A stretch of DNA of 64,000 nt from PHAA01 sp963665865. Lineage in GTDB: Bacteria > Bacillota > Syntrophomonadia > Syntrophomonadales > Syntrophomonadaceae. Below, piece by piece: positions 53,701-63,004 of the stretch; position 1 is the stretch's first letter; each line of letters opens with the position of its first letter. The notes under the pieces were generated by a model. That model made no database searches, had not been told where the DNA came from, and saw only the letters and a program-made list of their open reading frames with translations. The position numbers and the translations under genes were made by a program. Location: positions 3,038,001 to 3,102,000 of the forward strand of contig CAXXWF010000001.1 of NCBI GenBank assembly GCA_963665865.2, read 5' to 3'.

Positions 53701-54156
53701 TTATTCCTTTTTCTGGGCCATCATGGTGGTCTGGTACTCAATTACCTGCTGACCACGCTGATTATAGGTCTTATTTTTGTATATAAACAAGCTCATTTGG
53801 GGGTTTTTAGTCGGGCGGAAATCAACTACCTCAGCATCGGCTGTCAGGGTATCACCAAATAGCACGGGCGAGGTGATTTTTACATTATCTACACCAATAT
53901 AAGCATAGATTTCATAGCCGTCTTTCGCCAATAGTTCAGAGATATTGTCGGCATGATGGACCAGCCCGTCAGCGACCGTGAAAATAATCGGGCCAGCCAG
54001 CGAACGCTCTTTGAACCAGGTTCCCTTGGCATATTCCGAATTACTGTGAACTGCCATGTTAAACCAAGTGAGTTGATGTAAGATTGAAAAGTCCCCCACG
54101 TCAAGTGTCCGACTAACCCGGCAAGGTATTTTGGTACCTGCTACTACACTACTCAT
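53701..54156 (-). CDS. MaoC-like acyl-CoA hydratase family protein
   Basis: 151 aa with the hotdog-fold MaoC pattern: a VDNVKITSPVLFGDTLTADAEV block near residue 92 and an N-terminal helical part with the PIIFTVADGLVHHA segment. R-specific enoyl-CoA hydratase or FAS1-type dehydratase activity is likely. AAGGAGGAATCAGGTA precedes the ATG. Lies downstream of the acyl-CoA dehydrogenase gene with a 115-base gap; the two may act in one beta-oxidation route. Confidence 0.83.
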   Translation of the reverse strand: MSSVVAGTKIPCRVSRTLDVGDFSILHQLTWFNMAVHSNSEYAKGTWFKERSLAGPIIFTVADGLVHHADNISELLAKDGYEIYAYIGVDNVKITSPVLFGDTLTADAEVVDFRPTKNPQMSLFIYKNKTYNQRGQQVIEYQTTMMAQKKE

Positions 54157-54271
54157 TACCTGATTCCTCCTTATAATAATTATTATTTATTCATAACCTC
54201 CCCAGGGAGGTAAAGGGGTGTATCCTTTCTTACCGAGCAGACTATGCGACTGTCTTTAATGCCGGTAAAAT

Positions 54272-55411
54272 TTAGCGAAGGGCCGAACCTGCAATAATCA
54301 TACGTTGAGCTTCGGACGTGCCTTCACCAATTTCGGTTATTTTAGCATCGCGGTAAAGGCGTTCAACCTTCGACCCCTTCATGTATCCGTAACCGCCTTG
54401 AATCTGCACGGCATTGGAAGCGTGACGAACCGCGCATTCTGAACAGAACAGCTTGGCCTTAGAGGCAGCCAAACTAAATGATTTGCCCTGGTCCTTAATC
54501 CAAGCGGCATTCATATACATGAAACGAGCAGCGTCAATATCGGTGTCCATGTTGGCTATAAACCACTGAATAGCCTGCTGCTTGGCGATAGGTTTGTTAA
54601 ACTGGACCCGCTCCTTCGAATAATCAATGGATTCATCCAGGCAGGCTTGAGCGATACCGGTGGACATGGCAGCGATGCCTATGCGACCGACATCAAGTGC
54701 GCTCATGGCAATCTTGAAGCCATCTCCCTCCTTGCCAACCAGACAGTCAGCCGGTACGATACAGTCTTTGAACACGACTTCAGAGGTTTGGGAGCCCCGA
54801 ATCCCCATCTTTTCAAAATGTGCGCCTACAATAAGCCCCGGGCTTCCTTTGGGGACCAGGAAGCAGCTCATTCCTTTGGCGCCGGCTGAGCGGTCGGTGT
54901 AGGCAAAAACCACAAAGACATCCGCGATAATCGCATTGGTGATAAAAGTCTTGGTTCCGTTCAAGATATATTCATTGCCGTTTTTAACCGCTGAGCTGGT
55001 GGCCGCGCTGACATCGGTCCCTGCACCCGGTTCAGTCAGTGAAAAGGCTCCTACAAGCTTGCCGGCTGCTATGCCGGGCATCCACTTTTTCTTCTGTTCT
55101 TCATTGCCGAAAGTAAGTATGGGATGTCCGATCAGGCCAAAGCTATATCCATGGAGAAACCCGGTGGAAGCGCAGGCACGGGCCAATTCTTCGGTAACTA
55201 TCATGCTAGTAAGGAATTCCGTTCCGCCGCCGCCGTATTCGGTTGGGTAAGAAATGCCCATCATGTCAAGTTCTGCCAGCTTCTCAAATACTTCGACAGG
55301 ATGGCGACTGTTTTGATCGATTTCCTTGGCTACGGGTTCGATGTACTTCAAAGCGAACTCGCGGACATTTGACCTGATCAGTTCCTGTTCTTCCGAAAGC
55401 TTGAAATTCAT
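54272..55411 (-). CDS. Acyl-CoA dehydrogenase
   Basis: 379 aa from the ATG at 55411 (AAAGGGGTGTATTT upstream), a normal length for the family. FAD and substrate blocks are TEPGAGTDVSAATS (near 130), TFITNAIIADVFVV and QIQGGYGYMKGSKVERLYRDAKI. The catalytic Glu is in ITEIGEGTSEAQ near residue 365, as in butyryl-/short-chain enzymes. It would oxidise a short or branched acyl-CoA and could serve butyrate or isobutyrate metabolism. No etfAB genes lie in the window. Confidence 0.92.
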   Translation of the reverse strand: MNFKLSEEQELIRSNVREFALKYIEPVAKEIDQNSRHPVEVFEKLAELDMMGISYPTEYGGGGTEFLTSMIVTEELARACASTGFLHGYSFGLIGHPILTFGNEEQKKKWMPGIAAGKLVGAFSLTEPGAGTDVSAATSSAVKNGNEYILNGTKTFITNAIIADVFVVFAYTDRSAGAKGMSCFLVPKGSPGLIVGAHFEKMGIRGSQTSEVVFKDCIVPADCLVGKEGDGFKIAMSALDVGRIGIAAMSTGIAQACLDESIDYSKERVQFNKPIAKQQAIQWFIANMDTDIDAARFMYMNAAWIKDQGKSFSLAASKAKLFCSECAVRHASNAVQIQGGYGYMKGSKVERLYRDAKITEIGEGTSEAQRMIIAGSALR

Positions 55412-55697
55412 AAATACACCCCTTTCATCTTGAAATACCACCAATATGTGCCACGAAGAAAATCTGGTAGGGACAGACTATAAAACAATATCTACCAATC
55501 TCAGTTTATCATGCACTCTATACACAAATCCACATCCAAATTCAGTGGGCATCTGTGGATATGTTTCAACTTTTCCCTAATTTTCTTTGCTTTTTCATAT
55601 AATGTTGTTACCTAGAGTATTTTTTAGATTCCAACTTAAGTCTTTAAAAATAGTTTGCATCACAAAATGACAAAAAGACTATGTTAGCAGAATTTGA
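55412..55697. other. Intergenic region
   Basis: About 285 bases, AT-rich, between the acyl-CoA dehydrogenase and the coiled-coil gene. I see no gene, repeat or hairpin with support. Confidence 0.4.
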
Positions 55698-56297
55698 TTA
55701 ACGGGATGGGCCTTTTACCACGGAGTTGGTTACTCTCTTAAGGAAACTGTATAATCCATTCCCGGATTTTGATAGTTCTTCAAGTTCCGTTTGCAAGGCT
55801 AGCTGTTTATCCAATAGGATTTGGAGTTCTTCCCCGACCTTTTCAATTTCGGCGGTTGCGGTACGTCTGTATTCTTCATTTAAACCCTCGACTACTTTCC
55901 ACACTTCAGTCCACACTTCAGTCCATGCTTGATCGCTCCACATTTCCGACAATTGAAGTCGAACCTTTTGAGATGACTGTCTTGCCTCAAGAGCATTTTC
56001 CAGTTCCTTATAATTATACTTGGTCTCTGCGTTTGCTTTGGGTTCAAATTCCCTGACTGCATCCCAAACATTGTCCCAGGCAAAATGCCAGACTTCATCA
56101 CCTGACGACATCAATGATTTACGAAATTTTGCTTCTGCCGATGCCTGTTTATCTGCTAAGAAGGTTTCAAGTTCTTCATAACCATGTTTGATATCAACTG
56201 ATAATTTATCAAGCCTGACTATCCATTTGTCAATCTCTTTACCAACTTCGGCGAGTTCAGTTTTCAAACCTTTTATATAATGTGACTTATTCCCCAC
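55698..56297 (-). CDS. Coiled-coil hypothetical protein (199 aa)
   Basis: GTG at 56297 behind GGAGGAAGAGAT. Heptad-rich helices run through most of the length (KGLKTELAEVGKEIDKWIVRL; EIEKVGEELQILLDKQLALQ), with unusual Trp repeats in the middle (WHFAWDNVWDAV, WTEVWTEVWKVV). No membrane span. It resembles phasin- or gas-vesicle-type helical proteins only in general build; family not assigned. Confidence 0.7.
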   Translation of the reverse strand: MGNKSHYIKGLKTELAEVGKEIDKWIVRLDKLSVDIKHGYEELETFLADKQASAEAKFRKSLMSSGDEVWHFAWDNVWDAVREFEPKANAETKYNYKELENALEARQSSQKVRLQLSEMWSDQAWTEVWTEVWKVVEGLNEEYRRTATAEIEKVGEELQILLDKQLALQTELEELSKSGNGLYSFLKRVTNSVVKGPSR

Positions 56298-56423
56298 ATC
56301 TCTTCCTCCTTCCATATCGCCCTTTAATAGAATTCATTCCGTCATGTAGTCCGGCCGACTCAGCTTCTGTGCATCTATTCAAAAGTTGAAAATGATAATG
56401 CGTCTGGTCAACATTTATATAGA

Positions 56424-56633
56424 CTACTTTTCTATACCCTCGCGGGCATGGACGCCCTGCCGATAATAATGTTTCACTTCCACCATCTGGGTCACCAGAT
56501 CAGCCGCTTCGATCACCTGATCATGTGCCTTGGGTCCACCAGTAAGCACGATTTCCAGGCCATTTGGCTTTTGGTTAATAAGATCCAGAATCAGCATTAA
56601 AGATTTTATAATTGGTAATTCTGTCATTGCCAT
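56424..56633 (-). pseudogene. C-terminal remnant of a CobO-type adenosyltransferase
   Basis: 69 codons that match only the last third of CobO: NGLEIVLTGG in place of DLILTGR, then AADLVTQMVEVKHYYRQGVHAREGIEK. The P-loop half is missing and nothing upstream continues it. A ribosome-site-like AGGTGAT precedes the ATG codons, so a short product may still be made. A full copy lies at 14050-14601. Likely a decaying duplicate. Confidence 0.75.
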
Positions 56634-56865
56634 ATCACCTACCGCCTTCTTTCCTCATTACCTTCATTGTACTTTGTATTGGAACATTGTATTAGAAATA
56701 TTTAATGATTGAGTTAAGATCCGCCAAAAAATTGTTGAAAAAAGGCTATTACATCAGAATTTAATTTATTGATATAATTTATTTAGATGTAATGTGGTGG
56801 CGTTAATTTGGTTAACCGCAACCGCTTTTTCATACTCATATTTATCAGCAGTAAGGAAGAGATGT

Positions 56866-57381
56866 ATGTTCAGAGTGAATGATTATGTGGTTTATGGTTC
56901 AACGGGAGTATGCCAGATAAAAGAGATCAAAAAAGACGAGATCAGTAATGATGAAACAGAATACTATATTTTAAGACCAGTTTACAACGATAAAAATATG
57001 ACCATTAAGATCCCTGTAAATAATCCCAATGTAGCGATGAGAGCAATTCTTACAAAAGATGAGGCTTTATCATTAATAACGACGATGCCAAAAATGGAAA
57101 CCATTTGGATAGATGACAACCGAGAAAGAAGTAAATATTTTAACGCAATTCTTAGAACGAGAAAAAGCGAAGAATGGGCAAAAATTCTCAAGACGCTATA
57201 TTTTGAGAAAGATGCAAGATCTGTAATGGGTAAAACACTAACGAAGACAGATGAAGATATAATGAATATCGCTGAAAAACATTTAAATGAAGAATTTGCA
57301 ATGGCTTTGAACATTTCACCCGACGAGGTTATTGCTTATATTCTTGAGCATATTCCAGAAAAATGGAGTCTGAAAAAATAA
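56866..57381 (+). CDS. CarD/CdnL-like transcription regulator
   Basis: 171 aa from the ATG at 56866 (AAGGAAGAG upstream; an earlier frame to 56794 has no site). The N-terminal RNA-polymerase-binding Tudor-like domain is clear: MFRVNDYVVYGSTGVCQIKE and YYILRPVYNDKNMTIKIPV. A helical C-terminal half follows (WAKILKTLYFEKDARSV...). Binds the RNAP beta subunit and stabilises open complexes. A distant relative is encoded at 58321-58785, facing it. Confidence 0.85.
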   Translation: MFRVNDYVVYGSTGVCQIKEIKKDEISNDETEYYILRPVYNDKNMTIKIPVNNPNVAMRAILTKDEALSLITTMPKMETIWIDDNRERSKYFNAILRTRKSEEWAKILKTLYFEKDARSVMGKTLTKTDEDIMNIAEKHLNEEFAMALNISPDEVIAYILEHIPEKWSLKK

Positions 57382-57449
57382 ACTAGTTTTCCATGAAATC
57401 AGGTTACATTTGCCCGAAATAAATAGACCAAACTTATCATACAACGTGT

Positions 57450-57483
57450 AGTTTTGACAAACGTAAGTCCAGTTGTCAAAACT
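57450..57483. terminator. Hairpin after the CarD-like gene
   Basis: AGTTTTGACAA / TTGTCAAAACT with a 12-base loop in the spacer after the CarD-like gene. Confidence 0.5.
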
Positions 57484-57548
57484 GCATGTTTTTAATTTTC
57501 AAATGTTGTTCTAAAAATAGAATAACTGTAAAAAGTGGGAGTTTCTAT

Positions 57549-57800
57549 ATGACCTTGACAAGATTTTCAAACCTCGATTGGATTGATCTGCCAAATTGCG
57601 TAAATTTAACGCAATTTGGGCAGTGCTCTTTACTGATTATTTCTATGTGTCAGGGCAATACTTGCCCATTCAAACTCACGCAAGAAGAAAAAGATGCCGC
57701 AGAATTTAAAGTCAGGAAAAGATTATCGAGCCTCGACGAGGAGACGCAGGTGAAAATTGCACATAAGTATTACAAAGGCAAACGTCCATGGCAGAGGTGA
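57549..57800 (+). CDS. Small Cys-containing hypothetical protein (83 aa)
   Basis: ATG at 57549, seven bases after GGGAG. Cysteines in LPNCVNLTQFGQCSLL and ISMCQGNTCPFKLTQEE may bind a metal ion; a charged helical C-terminus follows. Similar short Cys proteins occur in Clostridia. Role unknown. It lies between two CarD-like genes. Confidence 0.6.
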   Translation: MTLTRFSNLDWIDLPNCVNLTQFGQCSLLIISMCQGNTCPFKLTQEEKDAAEFKVRKRLSSLDEETQVKIAHKYYKGKRPWQR

Positions 57801-57930
57801 TACCGCTTAAATGCTAATGCCTTTGGAATGGGTATTTAAGGTATCAGGAGCTACCTTAAGAAGTCTATTCCAAAGTTTGTAAAAAGCAGCCACGCAAGCA
57901 AGTACAAATAAATGAGGAGAGTGAATATTT

Positions 57931-58266
57931 GTGGATTTAACAAATGAACTTGTAGAGCATCCTTTTTTCGGAACAGGAAGAGTCATTGTTCAAGACAACC
58001 AGAGGATAAACATCCAGTTTTCCGGGGAAACAGCTATAAAGCGCTTCATTTACCCGGATGCATTTGAGCGGTTTTTGAGCATGAATAATCCTGCAGCTGC
58101 ACAAACGGTGCTGGCGGATTTAACAGCTAAAAAAGAACGGATCGAAGAACAGCAACGGAAGGAGGAAGAAGCTGAACAAGAAGCTAGGGAAAATTTTGCG
58201 CTTGCCACTTCCAAAATAAAATTATCGCTGAAAACCAAACAGCCTAAGGCTCACGCAAAAAAATGA
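57931..58266 (+). CDS. Hypothetical protein with an SH3/Tudor-like N-terminus (111 aa)
   Basis: GTG after GAGGAGAGTGAATATTT. The first 50 residues (LVEHPFFGTGRVIVQDNQRI, IQFSGETAIKRFIYPDAFERF) resemble small barrel domains that bind nucleic acid or RNAP. A Glu/Lys-rich helix (KKERIEEQQRKEEEAEQEAR) and a basic tail follow. A link to the neighbouring CarD-like proteins is an inference. Confidence 0.6.
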   Translation: MDLTNELVEHPFFGTGRVIVQDNQRINIQFSGETAIKRFIYPDAFERFLSMNNPAAAQTVLADLTAKKERIEEQQRKEEEAEQEARENFALATSKIKLSLKTKQPKAHAKK

Positions 58267-58320
58267 TTCCACGAAAACTGAAAAAACGAGGTGCATGATG
58301 GGTTAAAGCATATGGCCATT

Positions 58321-58785
58321 TTACCATGAATCATTGGAAACAGCAGCAGCAATGTAATCCTCAACCTTATTCACAGGCATTTCCAGCAACACCGATATTT
58401 CACTATGAAGATAGCCTCTTGCTTTCTCATAGTAGGTGACTTCATAAGGCATAAGCTTCTTTTCCTTCTGACGCAGATATATAGTCTTGATAACCTTTAT
58501 CCAGTCAATTTCATCATATTTTGCCAGGGCTTCATCATAAAATTCTTTACGAGTCTTATCGCTTGGCGCTTGTATTGTGCGAATATATCCCACTCTGTCG
58601 ACTGCCTCAAGTATCGTTTCCTTGGACACTATTTTTCTGACAATTTCATCACTGTCCGCAGAAATGGTTTTTATCATGCCACTTTCATGTTCAACAATCG
58701 TGTATCCGTTGCTATCCGTTTGGGATAAGCGCCAAACGCCGCCGTTTCTGCAAATTATATAATCGCCGACTTCATACATTGCCAT
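58321..58785 (-). CDS. Second CarD/CdnL-like protein
   Basis: 154 aa. AMYEVGDYIICRNGGVWRLSQT is the CarD-type start, then VEHESGMIKTISADSDEIV, and a helical second half (TYLRQ-type: IYLRQKEKKLMPYEVTYYEKARG). It is more divergent than the protein at 56866-57381, with Asn/Gly where that has Ser/Thr/Gly. Convergent to the 57549-58266 genes. Confidence 0.75.
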   Translation of the reverse strand: MAMYEVGDYIICRNGGVWRLSQTDSNGYTIVEHESGMIKTISADSDEIVRKIVSKETILEAVDRVGYIRTIQAPSDKTRKEFYDEALAKYDEIDWIKVIKTIYLRQKEKKLMPYEVTYYEKARGYLHSEISVLLEMPVNKVEDYIAAAVSNDSW

Positions 58786-58985
58786 TGTCGCTCCACCTTA
58801 ATATTGTGTATATAAACATATGGAGTTTGTCTCACCTATTGGTACCCACATAGTAAGAGCTGCTGTCAAATTCGAGGGATAGGACTTACATTCCGCAAAG
58901 GCAAACTACACGTTAACAATGATATTATGACATATTATTTGCAAAAAATGTAATAGCCAGCGGTAACAAGAAGACACCGTTATTA

Positions 58986-59894
58986 CTATCCTTTAACACT
59001 TCTCCCCGAGATAATCCAAGGAGCTGGAAATGGCTCAATCATGTTTTTGCTATTGACTCGTGATACCTCTATGTGGATCGCTTCAGTGCGCTCCAAACCG
59101 TTTTCCTGAAACAAGGCAGGCAGAGAGGTTAGCGTTTCGAAGTCCAATGTGTAGATAAGAAAATCCATGACGGAATTGATGGCCAGCAGACTCTTTATTT
59201 CACTGCCGATCCTCGAAGAAGCCACTATAAACGCTATGTCCGGCACCGGCAGCTTATCCAGGATCCCGTCTTCCATAGACGGAACGATTATTACGTTGGA
59301 GAGGCCAAATTTCTCAACATTACATTTCATAGTATTCCGATCGCGGCGATCATATTCCACAGCAATGATAGTGCCCTCAGCCGCAATCATGGCGGCCTCC
59401 ACCGCGATGCTCTCACCTGAGATTATACATATATTATCCTGGTCCCCCAGATTGAGCTTACTCATTATAACTGCCCGAGCTTCCCGGCACACATACTGAA
59501 CAGAGCCGCAGGCAAAACGGCTGTTATCCATACCTATGTGACAATTGGTGGCAGCGTTAGGATTAAGAATCAACATAGCTGCAGAGGCATTGATCCCGCG
59601 GTTGATCATATCGGAGACCTTGTCGTGCTTGATCGCGCCAGATGGATCTGAGCCCTCATTGTACCAGATTTCACAGTCTCCCAGTTCCGCATTCCACATA
59701 TCGTAGAAGATATCCAGATGTCCGGCATCCGTAAAGACCAATACTGCCCGGTTGCTTATAACGGTCGGAATCAGGTTCTTATTCTTCCCGGTAATGTCCA
59801 GCATCTTCAGTTTTGCCAGGCTGATCGGGGCATTCCGGGAAAAATACTGAAGCCAAGATAAGATGACCTCATTAGTAAACATAGTCTGTTCCAC
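58986..59894 (-). CDS. CbiT-like class I SAM methyltransferase domain protein
   Basis: 302 aa from the GTG at 59894 (AAGGAGG eight bases upstream). The C-terminal half resembles the decarboxylating precorrin-6/8 methyltransferase fold: REARAVIMSKLNLGDQDNICIISGES, IAVEYDRRDRNTMKCNVEKFG and the VPDIAFIVASSRIGSEI block. The glycine-rich SAM loop is degenerate (ISGESIAVEAAM), so activity is doubtful. It is the fifth gene of the oxoacid:ferredoxin oxidoreductase operon, 68 bases after porB, an unusual partner. Confidence 0.6.
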   Translation of the reverse strand: MEQTMFTNEVILSWLQYFSRNAPISLAKLKMLDITGKNKNLIPTVISNRAVLVFTDAGHLDIFYDMWNAELGDCEIWYNEGSDPSGAIKHDKVSDMINRGINASAAMLILNPNAATNCHIGMDNSRFACGSVQYVCREARAVIMSKLNLGDQDNICIISGESIAVEAAMIAAEGTIIAVEYDRRDRNTMKCNVEKFGLSNVIIVPSMEDGILDKLPVPDIAFIVASSRIGSEIKSLLAINSVMDFLIYTLDFETLTSLPALFQENGLERTEAIHIEVSRVNSKNMIEPFPAPWIISGRSVKG

Positions 59895-59962
59895 AGGCAA
59901 AACCTCCTTGTTGACAGTTATCATACCACTTTTTTGGATTTATTCCCAGTCTCCGCAGATAT

Positions 59963-60901
59963 TTAAGCGCCGGCATGTTCCAGCAAGCGTTCCCATTTTT
60001 GATCCACATATTGCTGCGCTTCTTCAATCATCCACTCATTGCCTTTCTGGAACATATGCTTAAATCTTCCCTGAGGGCGGAGAAAGTCTGCCACGGGCAG
60101 CTTTTTCTTCGGAGTATAGCTCAGATGCCACACTCCCTCCTCTACTTCGAAAAGGGGCCAGACACAGGTATCCACGGCCAGCTTAGTGATCTCCGCAAGC
60201 TTGGCCATGGGGTAGTCCCATCCGCGAGGACAGGGGGATAATATGTTCAAAAAGCAAGGGCCCTCAGTATAAATGGCATTATAAGCCTTGGTATGCAGAT
60301 CCTTGAAATTGCCTATAGGGGCGGTCTGAGCTACGTAAGGGATATGATGAGCAACCAAAATCTCAGTCAGATCTTTCTTATTCTGTTTCTTACCCTGCCC
60401 CACAGAACCTACAGGCGTGGTGGTCGTGCGGGCAAATTGAGGCGTTGCCGATGAACGCTGGATTCCGGTATTCATGTAAGCCTCGTTGTCATAGCAGACG
60501 TAGACCATATCATGACCGCGTTCCATAGCGCCTGACAGGGATTGAAACCCTATATCATAGGTGCCGCCGTCACCTGCAAAAGTAATGAACTTGACGGTTC
60601 CTTCCACCTTGCCGCGGCGTTTTAATGCGTTATAGGCCGCTTCCACTCCGGAACATGTAGCTGCGGAGTTTTCAAAAGCAGAATGAATATAGCTGTCCAT
60701 ATAGGCAGTGTAAGGATAGATAAAAGTGGAGACCTCCAGACAACTGGTAGCATTAACCACCACTGCCCTGTCCTCTTTATCCAGGGCACGCAGCACCCCT
60801 GACACCACGATCCCGGCGCCACAGCCGGCACAGAGTCGATGCCCCCCGGTGAGACGTTCCGGCTTTTCCACTTCCCGTTTTAGGTTATATATCGAGCTCA
60901 T
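59963..60901 (-). CDS. porB: 2-oxoacid:ferredoxin oxidoreductase beta subunit
   Basis: 312 aa with the TPP-binding and [4Fe-4S] residues: RLCAGCGAGIV near 22, GDGGTYDIGFQSLSGAMERG near 110, and the CYDNEAYMNTGIQRSSATP block that ends the thiamine site. With the alpha, gamma and delta genes it forms a four-subunit enzyme. The family includes pyruvate and branched-chain oxoacid enzymes and this sequence does not settle which. Overlaps porA by four bases. Confidence 0.9.
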   Translation of the reverse strand: MSSIYNLKREVEKPERLTGGHRLCAGCGAGIVVSGVLRALDKEDRAVVVNATSCLEVSTFIYPYTAYMDSYIHSAFENSAATCSGVEAAYNALKRRGKVEGTVKFITFAGDGGTYDIGFQSLSGAMERGHDMVYVCYDNEAYMNTGIQRSSATPQFARTTTTPVGSVGQGKKQNKKDLTEILVAHHIPYVAQTAPIGNFKDLHTKAYNAIYTEGPCFLNILSPCPRGWDYPMAKLAEITKLAVDTCVWPLFEVEEGVWHLSYTPKKKLPVADFLRPQGRFKHMFQKGNEWMIEEAQQYVDQKWERLLEHAGA

Positions 60902-62088
60902 GCTATTTCCTCCTTTGACCTCTGTCCCATATGGGTATATACCGGACCAATCTCGCCGGTCACCGCAATATCCGCCAGCCGACCGAACACGTTTTCAATA
61001 TCCTCGGTCTTTACGTCACGGCCGCCCAGACCATAAACGATGTCAATCAGATATGGGCGTTCCTTCAAATCATACAAAGCACTGCGGGTCTCGGCAAATA
61101 AAGGACCTCCGTTGGCCGAGAAGCCCTCGGATTTATCCATGACGGCTACGGCCCTGGTGCCCGCCAGAGCCCGGGCCAGTTCCTCGCCGGGGAAAGGACG
61201 GAATACTCTGATTTTAACCAGCCCTGCCTTGACGTTTTCCTCGCGCAGCTTATCGACCGCGGCTTTGGCAGTTCCAGCACTGGATCCAATTAGAACCAGA
61301 GCAAGCTGGGCATCCTCCATCCGATATTCTTCAAACAGGTCATAGCGCCGGCCCGAAATCTTTTCAAACTCGGCGGCTACCTCCAGTATGCGGGCCTTGG
61401 CCGCCTTCATTGCCTCAGCTTCCAGGACCTTGTGTTCCATGTAATAGGGACTTACGTCGTACGGTCCTACGGCCAGCGGATTCTCTTTTTTCAGCAGATA
61501 GTTTTCAGGGTTATATTCCCCGATAAACTTGCGTACAGCATCCGTCTCCAAAAGCTCTATATTCTCTATAGCATGACTGGTAATGAAGCCGTCCATACAG
61601 GTCATCACCGGCAAGCGTACGCTCGGGGTCTCGCCGATGGGCATGGCCATGAGAAAATTATCGTAGGCCTCCTGATTATTTTCGGCATAGATTTGGATCC
61701 AACCGGTATCACGAGCTCCCATAGAATCGGAGTGGTCGTTGTTTATATTAATTGGTCCCGAAAGGGCCCGGTTGACGCAGGCCAGTGTAATCGGCAGACG
61801 ACATGAAGCCGCTACGTACAAAAGCTCGTACATCAGTGCTAAGCCGCAGGATGATGTAGCACTGACAGATCTGGCTCCTGCAGCTTGTGCCGCAATGCAA
61901 ACGGACATTGAACTGTGCTCAGACTCCACGGTCACATATTCCGTATTTACCTCGCCATTAGCCACATAATTGGCGAAGTATTCAGGAATTTCTGTGGAGG
62001 GAGTGATAGGAAACGCTCCCATGACATCCGGATCTATCTGCTTTATAGCATAAGCTACAGCCTCGTTGCCGGAAATGCACTTGCTCAT
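60898..62088 (-). CDS. porA: 2-oxoacid:ferredoxin oxidoreductase alpha subunit
   Basis: 396 aa from the ATG at 62088 (GGAGGTGTGGCCAA upstream), overlapping porD by four bases (ATGA). GNEAVAYAIKQIDPDVMGAFPITPSTEI and TVESEHSSMSVCIAAQAAGARSVSATSSCGLALM are the alpha-domain blocks, followed by the swapped domain (IGSSAGTAKAAVDKL, KIRVFRPFPGEEL). Substrate is uncertain; the T-box upstream points to an isoleucine- or branched-chain-linked oxoacid. Confidence 0.9.
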   Translation of the reverse strand: MSKCISGNEAVAYAIKQIDPDVMGAFPITPSTEIPEYFANYVANGEVNTEYVTVESEHSSMSVCIAAQAAGARSVSATSSCGLALMYELLYVAASCRLPITLACVNRALSGPININNDHSDSMGARDTGWIQIYAENNQEAYDNFLMAMPIGETPSVRLPVMTCMDGFITSHAIENIELLETDAVRKFIGEYNPENYLLKKENPLAVGPYDVSPYYMEHKVLEAEAMKAAKARILEVAAEFEKISGRRYDLFEEYRMEDAQLALVLIGSSAGTAKAAVDKLREENVKAGLVKIRVFRPFPGEELARALAGTRAVAVMDKSEGFSANGGPLFAETRSALYDLKERPYLIDIVYGLGGRDVKTEDIENVFGRLADIAVTGEIGPVYTHMGQRSKEEIA

Positions 62089-62393
62089 TTGGCCACACCT
62101 CCAGTCACCATTGTAATCGCCGGGAAGGGACATACGTTCTCACAAATGCCGCAGCCCTTGCAGTGCATATAATCAAAGTCCAGACGTTTCCCGTCCTTCA
62201 CCGGAATAGCACTATCCGGGCAGAATGGAATACAAAGCATACAGTGTTTACATTCTTCCTCGTGGAAAACGGGCGTGTTGGTCCGCCATGTACCAGTATT
62301 AAAGGCCCGTGCGGTTCCTGGTTCGTAGATTTCCCCGCCGGGGGTCAGATCCTGCCAAGGAGAACGTTCGTTGATATCCTTCGCATAAATCAT
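62085..62393 (-). CDS. porD: 2-oxoacid:ferredoxin oxidoreductase delta (ferredoxin) subunit
   Basis: 102 aa with two [4Fe-4S] motifs, CKHCMLCIPFCP and CKGCGICENVCP, carrying electrons between the TPP site and ferredoxin. Its start overlaps porG by four bases and its end overlaps porA. Confidence 0.92.
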   Translation of the reverse strand: MIYAKDINERSPWQDLTPGGEIYEPGTARAFNTGTWRTNTPVFHEEECKHCMLCIPFCPDSAIPVKDGKRLDFDYMHCKGCGICENVCPFPAITMVTGGVAK

Positions 62394-62974
62394 CCTACCT
62401 GCACCTCCTCCATGGATTTTTTTAGTGTGGCCATGTTACCCTCGATAACCTGGGGCTTAGAAGCAAATTCATGTTTAAAGGATTCTTCTATATTCGCCAA
62501 AAAGCGCTCAATTTCCAAAACACCGCTCACCTTAACCGTAGCAGCCAGCATGGGGGTATTGGGAAAATATGTGCCCAGAATCTCTTCCGAAATGCGGCGG
62601 GCATCTATAGTACAGACTTTTCCGGTCCATCCCCGCAGTCTGGGACGCATCACCTGGGGAGAGCTGGGAGTGTTAATGATAATAGCGCCGCCCTCTTTAA
62701 GTCCTCCGGTAACGTCGACGCTGTCCAGTAGACTTTCATCTACTACGACCACATAGTCAGGATGGTAAATATTGGAATGGATTGTACACCGTTTTTCACT
62801 GATGCGATTATAAGCCGTAATAGGTGCTCCCATACGTTCCGGTCCATATTCCGGGAACCCCTGCACAAATTTTCCTTGTAAACCAGCTACATCCGCCAAC
62901 AGCAGGCAGGCCATCTTGGCTCCCTGACCGCCCCGGCCGTGCCAGCGAATTTCTACCATATCATTGGTTGCCAT
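62390..62974 (-). CDS. porG: 2-oxoacid:ferredoxin oxidoreductase gamma subunit
   Basis: 194 aa, the CoA-binding gamma domain: VEIRWHGRGGQGAKMAC at the start, EYGPERMGAPITAYNRIS near 45 and VVDESLLDSVDVTGGL. TGGAGGAAAAAGCA precedes the ATG. First gene of the operon, about 30 bases downstream of the T-box terminator. Confidence 0.92.
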   Translation of the reverse strand: MATNDMVEIRWHGRGGQGAKMACLLLADVAGLQGKFVQGFPEYGPERMGAPITAYNRISEKRCTIHSNIYHPDYVVVVDESLLDSVDVTGGLKEGGAIIINTPSSPQVMRPRLRGWTGKVCTIDARRISEEILGTYFPNTPMLAATVKVSGVLEIERFLANIEESFKHEFASKPQVIEGNMATLKKSMEEVQVG

Positions 62975-63004
62975 TGCTTTTTCCTCCAGTCATTATGAGA
63001 TAAA

